This document shows, piece after piece, positions 57,780 through 64,000 of a DNA stretch of 64,000 nt (positions are counted from its first letter, which is position 1; each line of letters starts with the position of its first letter). Below the pieces are notes generated by a model. That model ran no database searches, was not told the origin of the DNA, and worked only from the letters and a program-made list of their open reading frames with translations. Source of the DNA: Armigeres subalbatus (Eukaryota > Arthropoda > Insecta > Diptera > Culicidae); NCBI RefSeq assembly GCF_024139115.2, contig NC_085141.1, positions 175,224,994 through 175,288,993 of the forward strand, read 5' to 3'. The translations under genes were made by a program, and so were the position numbers.

Positions 57780-58500
57780 CAGGCTGGGTGAAGCACGTTC
57801 ATGTCTTCCAGAAAAAGGAAAGGAGAAAAGGAATCGTCGATCATGTTGCTTACCTTTCTTTTGATGTCCGATAGATTGCCGCAGGATAGGTAGACGCTAA
57901 CTGGGAAATTACCTCGGACACGGACTCAGACAACTGGGAGGTCTTCGTTGAAATGGAGTTCATCGAACGGGACATCCCGAGGGACCCCACGATATGCCAG
58001 AATTTAAACCAATACCATGATAATCCACTTATATTTTCGGACTCGACTGACCTTCTGCAGGCCAATGATCTACGGTGCGGGCTATCGTGCGTAAACAGCT
58101 TATGATTGGGAAAGTTTTTCCAGAAGCCGTTAATATTCCTCTGGAGACAGAAGTTGACCTCCAACAAGAGTGTGGGGGTCCGGAAAACAGCAAACAATCT
58201 ACTTTGATCCTATCCAGTGGAAATAGTCAAGTTGTGCTGTTCAGGGGTAAAAAGACAGGTACTGTGTTTGGATGGTGCCCCCGGATATATCCGGAGGGGT
58301 ACTGTGATCGACGGAAGATTCATTTGCGGTCCTCGGAGAAGCAGCGCCAGCTGATTGATACCTTGCGCTTGACAATTTGCTTGCAGGGGATATCTAGTAC
58401 CTATTTCAGTTTTCCTTCCATTCGTCGATCTCTCCCTGTCTCGAGAGTCCCTTCAACATCGAAATGTGGAGGTGCGACAGTACTTGCGACTGTATAACCA
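57780..58500. other. Possible host exon region, unrecognised
   Basis: This lies just outside the composite element. On the minus strand, a frame ending near 57850 (MSRSMNSISTKTSQLSES, then SEVISQLASTYPAAIYR) runs into AAAG|GTAAGC, a good splice-donor shape. On the plus strand, 58075-58497 is open for 140 residues (with GKVFPEAVNIPLETEVDLQ). Only one, if either, can be real. I recognise no domain in either translation, so an old transposon fragment is equally possible. Confidence 0.2.
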
Positions 58501-58762
58501 AGGGTATCGTGCTGCATAAATCGAAAATTAGAAGATAAATGTAAATAGGTGTTTAAACAGGTTGCGTCGTTTAGTATGTGAAAATCTTAATGAAAGTGGT
58601 GCTCATCCTGAACGTAAGTAGAAAAATTGTACCCAATTCTCCTCGTGAAGTTGGCTTTCAAAGATGCTCTGGAATACAAATATCAATGGAAGCCTAGATG
58701 TTGCATGAAAGTATATTTTGTAGGAATCTAGGAATCTTATGACAAGTGAATATTTGCACTTA

Positions 58763-58836
<74 letters not shown>
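58763..58836. repeat. (ATCT)n microsatellite
   Basis: About 18 uninterrupted tetranucleotide units. Confidence 0.95.
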
Positions 58837-61800
58837 TTGTCTGGCCGGTTCAAGTAGGCTTTTCCTCGTCAAACATTACTTCCTACAAAAATTAGGTAAA
58901 AGGTAAATAAATACGAATACAAATAGTTTTTCAACTAATATTGTATTTGGCATATTTTTAAAATAGAGGATCATTCACATATAATTGTAGGAGACTATCT
59001 TAAATCAACGAAACGAATCACATTTAATAAACGAAATATGATGTATCATCAATTCGTCTGAAGTGTTAACTCCGCCGACCGCTAAAAAAGTGTCACCAAC
59101 GCTTCAAACTTCTTCGTGGCAACAGTGGTAAGGTTCCTAGCTCAGACAGACTGACTGCTAGTCAGTTGGAAGACCAGTAGCAAGCCGCAGCATCACCAAT
59201 TTAGCCACTCTCAGCGGTGGTGGTGGCTCTGTGGTCATCAAACTGTCATATGCAGCACAGCAAGAAGTAAAATATGTGCGAACGAACATAGCAAAACATA
59301 AATTCCAATCCTTTTCAGTCGTCAATCGGTCTTTCGCCGATAACGAGCATGCTTTTCACCGCTGGCTGATGTTATTCAGTCCGACTCACGCCGGCATGTG
59401 TGAGGCGGTGGATGTAGCTCAACACGACCGAATCGTAAAGTGGATATCATCCTATGTGGCAACGTTTATTAGGGCGAGGGGGACAAGGAAAACGCAATCA
59501 GCATCAGCATCAAAAAAAAAACTAAACTCAACGCGAGAGCATCCAGACAACGGAAAACTCATCCATCTCAACCGGCTCGGGTCGGGTGGACGATCTTCTC
59601 TCCATATATTGTAATCATGCCAAATGGTTGGATGTGCCAACCGAACGGCCGTTCTGATGAAGACGTTCGTTTGCCACACATTGGCACTCTATTTTGCTTC
59701 TCTTGCTCGCGTACTGCTGGTTGAAACATTTCAGTCGATATATTTCAAAAATTGTGCAACAAGTACTTGAATCTCTTGCTCTTTCTTCATGCATGCTAAA
59801 GTTTGTCGATACACTCGGTTGAGTTTTCTTCTTAAAGATAAAATAGAGCTCTTTCGGAGAGTTTTGGTGACGAAGCCTATTTCTTCAATCGTGAAATATA
59901 AGTGATCGGATGAAATAGATGGGTTTATACATTTGTCGTATCTATTATCTGAGCGAAACCATGTCCAACGATACTTTTCTATTGACAGATGTTTCTTCCT
60001 GTGATACTTGTGGAGCCGCAGAATTAAAGGAAGTTTCCGAGTCATGAAAACAAAATACGTTTATCCATTTTATCTAGCGTGGGGGCGTGGCAAATGGTGA
60101 AATTGATTTTTTGAAATGTTTGTGTCTAGCGACTAAATGATCTACGTGTTTTAATTCCATTTAGATTATTGTGGCATTCTGCTGACTTGGATCGATTAAT
60201 GCCAGCCGTAGTCTGCAAGCCAAACTAAGCTATGTGTGACCAGTTTGATAGTGATACTTCAAATGGAAATGATACAATCTATTCTAATTGAAGAGGATGT
60301 TATCTTTCCAAAATAATAAAAGGCTGATTTGCATGCACCAAGCAGCTCGATGTCCTGAAGAGAGAACAAATTTTAGCATGACCGACCCTTAGCGTGCGAT
60401 AACGTGAATTTGCTGAGAGATTATATTTTATGGCAGTGGCACGTGGTAGCCACGATTCCCCACTTGATGTGCGCCATGGAGCGAGAGAGCGCTAGGAGGT
60501 AAGCGACGATGGAGCACATGTGGGGCAACATAAAAGAATAAAAATGCTGAGCTGCTGCCGAAGCATAACCCGACCTTCCGCAATGAGGAGTTGCTTCCTA
60601 ACCGGTTTTCGGACCGAGAGAAAAGAAGGGTGCACAATGATTGCGTGTAAATCGACTTATAATGAGGCTCGACTTTATAATGCAATATTTAATTAAAGTG
60701 CACGTTTCTGATCGGAATAGAAAAAAATAAATAAATGGGATTACAATTGGTGATTAGGAGTGAAGTGGGTGCTGATTGTTTTCAGCTCCATTTCCTTCGG
60801 GAACTTGTTCGGTGATGCAGAGCAAAAGGACCAAATCAATCAAGAAGAGTGAATGATTCTCGAAACTTATATTTATTGCAGACTGGTATGAACACTTGTG
60901 ATGCATAACAACGATAAGAGTCGTGTAATGATGATCTCGCACCCCATCAGACGGCACCTGGTGTAAAACTTGTAGGGGAAGGAGGGACAATATGCGCTAG
61001 CTAAGCATAGACTGAATTTTATGCCTAAGCAATAACGATTTTCATGAGTGTTTCTTCCTCATGGAACAGTTAAACAATATAGCTAGTTGATGCCGTATTA
61101 AAATTAGAAAAAAATTGCAATCATATTGATAATATTCACATTTGAAAAAAGTGGTGATATTTCATTTTCGGAAAACGCATTTTAGCCGGCACAGGGAATA
61201 ACGCAGCACGCGTCGGAGAATCAGCAATCTAGTATGGACAGTGGACAGTGGAGACGCGTAGTACATTGTAGGTTAGTTCCACTAGGAAGTTTTGCCTCGC
61301 CGAAATATTAGATGACACTTGTTTTGCCTAACCTACATCATTTGACGTTTAGTTTTGTTAAGGCTATCTCAATCATGATAAATATAAGTGAATACCCGAA
61401 AATCGTGTTGCCCCGATGGGGGCGTTTTGGGGCCTCTTTTCCTAATTTAACGTCGTAACGATCTGTTGATAACGTTACGTAACCATAATGGTTACTACGG
61501 AAAGATGATTGTTCATTATGAAGAACATATATTGCAGATTCAAAATATTATTGTTGGAGATATGCATGATATGAAAGAATGGAGTATCGAACAAGTTCGC
61601 AAGAACAAGGATCGCTGATGTAGCCATCTTTCAGCGCAATGCAGGATCCACCTGTATGAATGCCCATACGATATGGAAGGTGCGACAAAGTGCAACTTGA
61701 GTTGGCTTACGAATACGGTGACGTATGCTGTACACTGTTGAAGTGTGAGTTATGGATGTGCTCAGCTCCAAAAAAAATGGGGGTACAAAATTCTTCAAAT

Positions 61801-64000
61801 GCAACTCTTCAACAGGTATGGCGATGAAACAGAAGAAATTATACTCAGTTTACCCAAAGCAGTTACCGACGAATTCAATTAGGATGTGACAGAAAAGAAA
61901 CCTGCTGAAATAATCCATTTCATGAGGAATTATCTTCCCTTGGATTCAGCATAGAAACATTCGCAAGCGACCACCCTCGTTGGCACATGCCTGGACCTTG
62001 AGGAGGCTTGGCATCATCATAGACAATTGCCGACGTTCTGGGTATTTCCTGTGACAGAGTTTTTGGGGGGATTCCTACTATGAATTGGTTGATTGCCAGC
62101 ATCCCGTTGAGACTATTGACGGAAAACAGATGCAGAAGTTCTGACAAATGTCTTGCGTGTGCTGTAATGTTAGTTCTGGTTGCGCCGATTATCGAAGCAA
62201 ATAAAAGCCTTTGTTTGAATTTTCAAAAGAAAATATAAGGGGCAGCCCTTGGTCGGCTGTACGAACTGTAGACGTATAAATATTGTCGGCGTAGCGCCAA
62301 ATTAGAATTCGGAAGTAGGGACCGAACTTTCGAAGCTTTATCTGTCTAACTAAATGATGCGATATTTAGCGCATCTTTTGGCAAATGCATCGCATTACTT
62401 CCGAAGAAGGAAAATTTGCCTGCATATAGAGAAAAATCCATCTTCGCTTAGCTTGATTGACTGTACCCATCGTAGTTGCTAGTCGTAATTGGCCGAGAAA
62501 CAACAAATAGTGCACAGCTCACCAATTGAATAGTTTTCTCGGGACTAGAAAGTTATTCTCGCTGTACATGCTTCGGAGTTTCTTTAATTCAAGACCAATA
62601 ACGATGCCGGCCACATCCTCATAGTCAATTAGGATAAGAGGAGGAAAAATAGTTCGACACTCAGTCTTCAGCATTTGTATTGATTGTCAACGTTAAATTC
62701 CAATACTTTCCAAATCCAGAAAAAAGATAAAAACCAACCAATCCAGTTCATGCATCTCCAACACGGACTGCTGTTTCGCCCGTGTTGGCGTTCTCCTCCC
62801 CAGTATGGGAGATTCGCTGACCGACCCGGTTGCTAACAAGGTGGTAAAGCGCACCACAATTGGAGGCAAGGGAAAACCCAATCATTTTCTGTCAAGTACA
62901 GGGTTTGCAGAAATCGCTCTGAATAGATAATGAACAACAATAAAAGAAAGGCAAAAACTGTTTCGAATCATAACAAGCCATGATAACAAATTTATCAAAC
63001 TTGTATACAAGTGCGAAAAACAGAATTAGATAGGCAACCCCCCCACAGAGAAGTGATGATTCTCGCTTTGTTCTCGCAAATTTTGTGTTGGGGACCAGCT
63101 GTGTAACTGTGTAGAACAAGTTGAAATGCATCATCAGAACCAGTGCTCCCCGTGTTTGGAGCTTTTTAAAAGAAATTTATCATGAGGAATAGCCTCCCGA
63201 ATTATTTCTCTAACATGACAGCTTGCGAAAAAAGTTTCTCATGGTATGCTACATATCGTATATGTAAACAGAGATGATAAGTTAGAAACTTTTTCATTCT
63301 CTTTTGGATTCAATCCCTTTTTTTATCTTTATTAAATTGATTTTTTAATTTAAAAATTAAGTTCATCACTGACAGATTCAATCCCTGGTCAAACAACGTT
63401 TCCTCGTCATCGTCGGTACAGAAGCGAAGGAAGCAGCTACTCCAGCTGCTGCAGGTGTCATCAGAGCGGAAGGAAAAATGCAAGCCTGTTTTTGTGAAGG
63501 GCGTTTCACCGGATTTGCGCCCAAAGATTCGCTCTCTAATCTAATGGCCTGAAATGCACTTACGGTAATGTAACCAGATAAATTTTGTGTGAACGCGGGA
63601 CAGAAAAAAAATCATAGTTCCATATGTTTTAGTAATACACCTCAATCAAATCTTTCTATTTTTTATTTGTTACTAAGGCTTAGTTTTTAGTGAATTAGTG
63701 TTTGATAAACGGCATCTTATTTTAGAAGTCAAAACATTTTTCAAACGTTGAATGTGTAGCTCAATGTGGCTGCCATGGAGTTACGTATAATTTTGAAGTT
63801 TAGCGGATCCCTGTACAATAACTGTAAAACTACGGTGCCGTTAAATGTTTTTCCGTCATTATGAATTAATGGGATCATATTTGTTCTAAAAGTCTATTCT
63901 GATTGTAGCTTTCGCTTTCAGGAAGATGGTCCACGGTTTTTGTTCCAATTTATTTCCAAACACGTGAGACTGAAAAGATATCTGCTCACAAAATCAAAAA
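58837..64000. other. Unassigned DNA to the window end
   Basis: No confident gene. 59231-59614 is open for 127 residues (VKYVRTNIAKHKFQSFSVV), without a domain I know. 61540-62160 and 62740-62890 have moderate GC and could be decayed coding or element DNA. GATTCAATCCCT is directly repeated at 63307-63318 and 63379-63390 around an AT-rich 60-base segment. Confidence 0.3.
63393..63560 (+). pseudogene. Possible LINE ORF1 fragment
   Basis: The translation includes QKRRKQLLQLLQVSSERK and CKPVFVKGVSPDLRPKIRS before a stop. The basic stretch followed by PVFVKGVSPDLR resembles ORF1 proteins of Jockey-type mosquito LINEs, but the match is short and from memory. No other element parts are visible nearby. 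Confidence 0.25.

Overview
The window looks like transposon-packed, non-coding DNA from a culicine mosquito, most likely Aedes (Stegomyia). The grounds are two Feilai-type tRNA-derived SINEs with perfect target-site duplications (TSDs), several mosquito-style non-LTR retrotransposons (LINEs), many TA-flanked MITEs, AT-rich intergenic DNA and degenerate GGAATTCC-type repeats. I found no intact conventional host gene, no rRNA, no functional tRNA, no CRISPR and nothing bacterial. Family names rest on reading motifs, not on a database search.

Layout. 1-3.1 kb: degenerate GAATTCC repeats and a minus-strand Feilai SINE. 3.1-4.4 kb: a TA-flanked MITE (family 1). 4.4-7.5 kb: a decayed RTE-like LINE. 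7.86-14.36 kb: a second, inverted family-1 MITE opened by two insertions: a related MITE that itself carries a 5'-truncated RTE-like LINE with an exact 13-bp TSD, and a 1.95-kb retroposon with a 27-bp TSD. 14.6-20.7 kb: a shared non-coding repeat followed by a near full-length I-group LINE (zinc knuckles, endonuclease, RT, RNase H) with frameshifts. 21-25 kb: small MITEs. 25.19-28.37 kb: a palindromic MITE carrying two retroposon insertions, followed by a hAT-type MITE with an 8-bp TSD. 28.7-34.2 kb: mostly unassigned AT-rich DNA. 34.2-35.4 kb: a Mutator-like MITE (11-bp TSD) and a foldback element. 35.4-39.1 kb: a Jockey/CR1-like LINE. 40.1-46.3 kb: a tandem repeat of about 145 bp, split by a nearly intact 5.3-kb CR1/L2-like LINE on the minus strand. 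48.05 kb: a plus-strand Feilai SINE.

48.65-57.77 kb is the most unusual stretch: a 9.1-kb TA-flanked composite with inverted ends. It holds several different tandem arrays, an 0.8-kb duplication and at least three inserted elements. 57.8-64 kb has a microsatellite, a weak candidate exon and unassigned DNA.

The genes do not form a pathway. Each LINE encodes its own nucleic-acid-binding protein and endonuclease/reverse transcriptase. The SINEs and MITEs are non-autonomous and depend on enzymes supplied elsewhere. The nesting gives a relative insertion order, and the near-identical TSDs mark the younger events.
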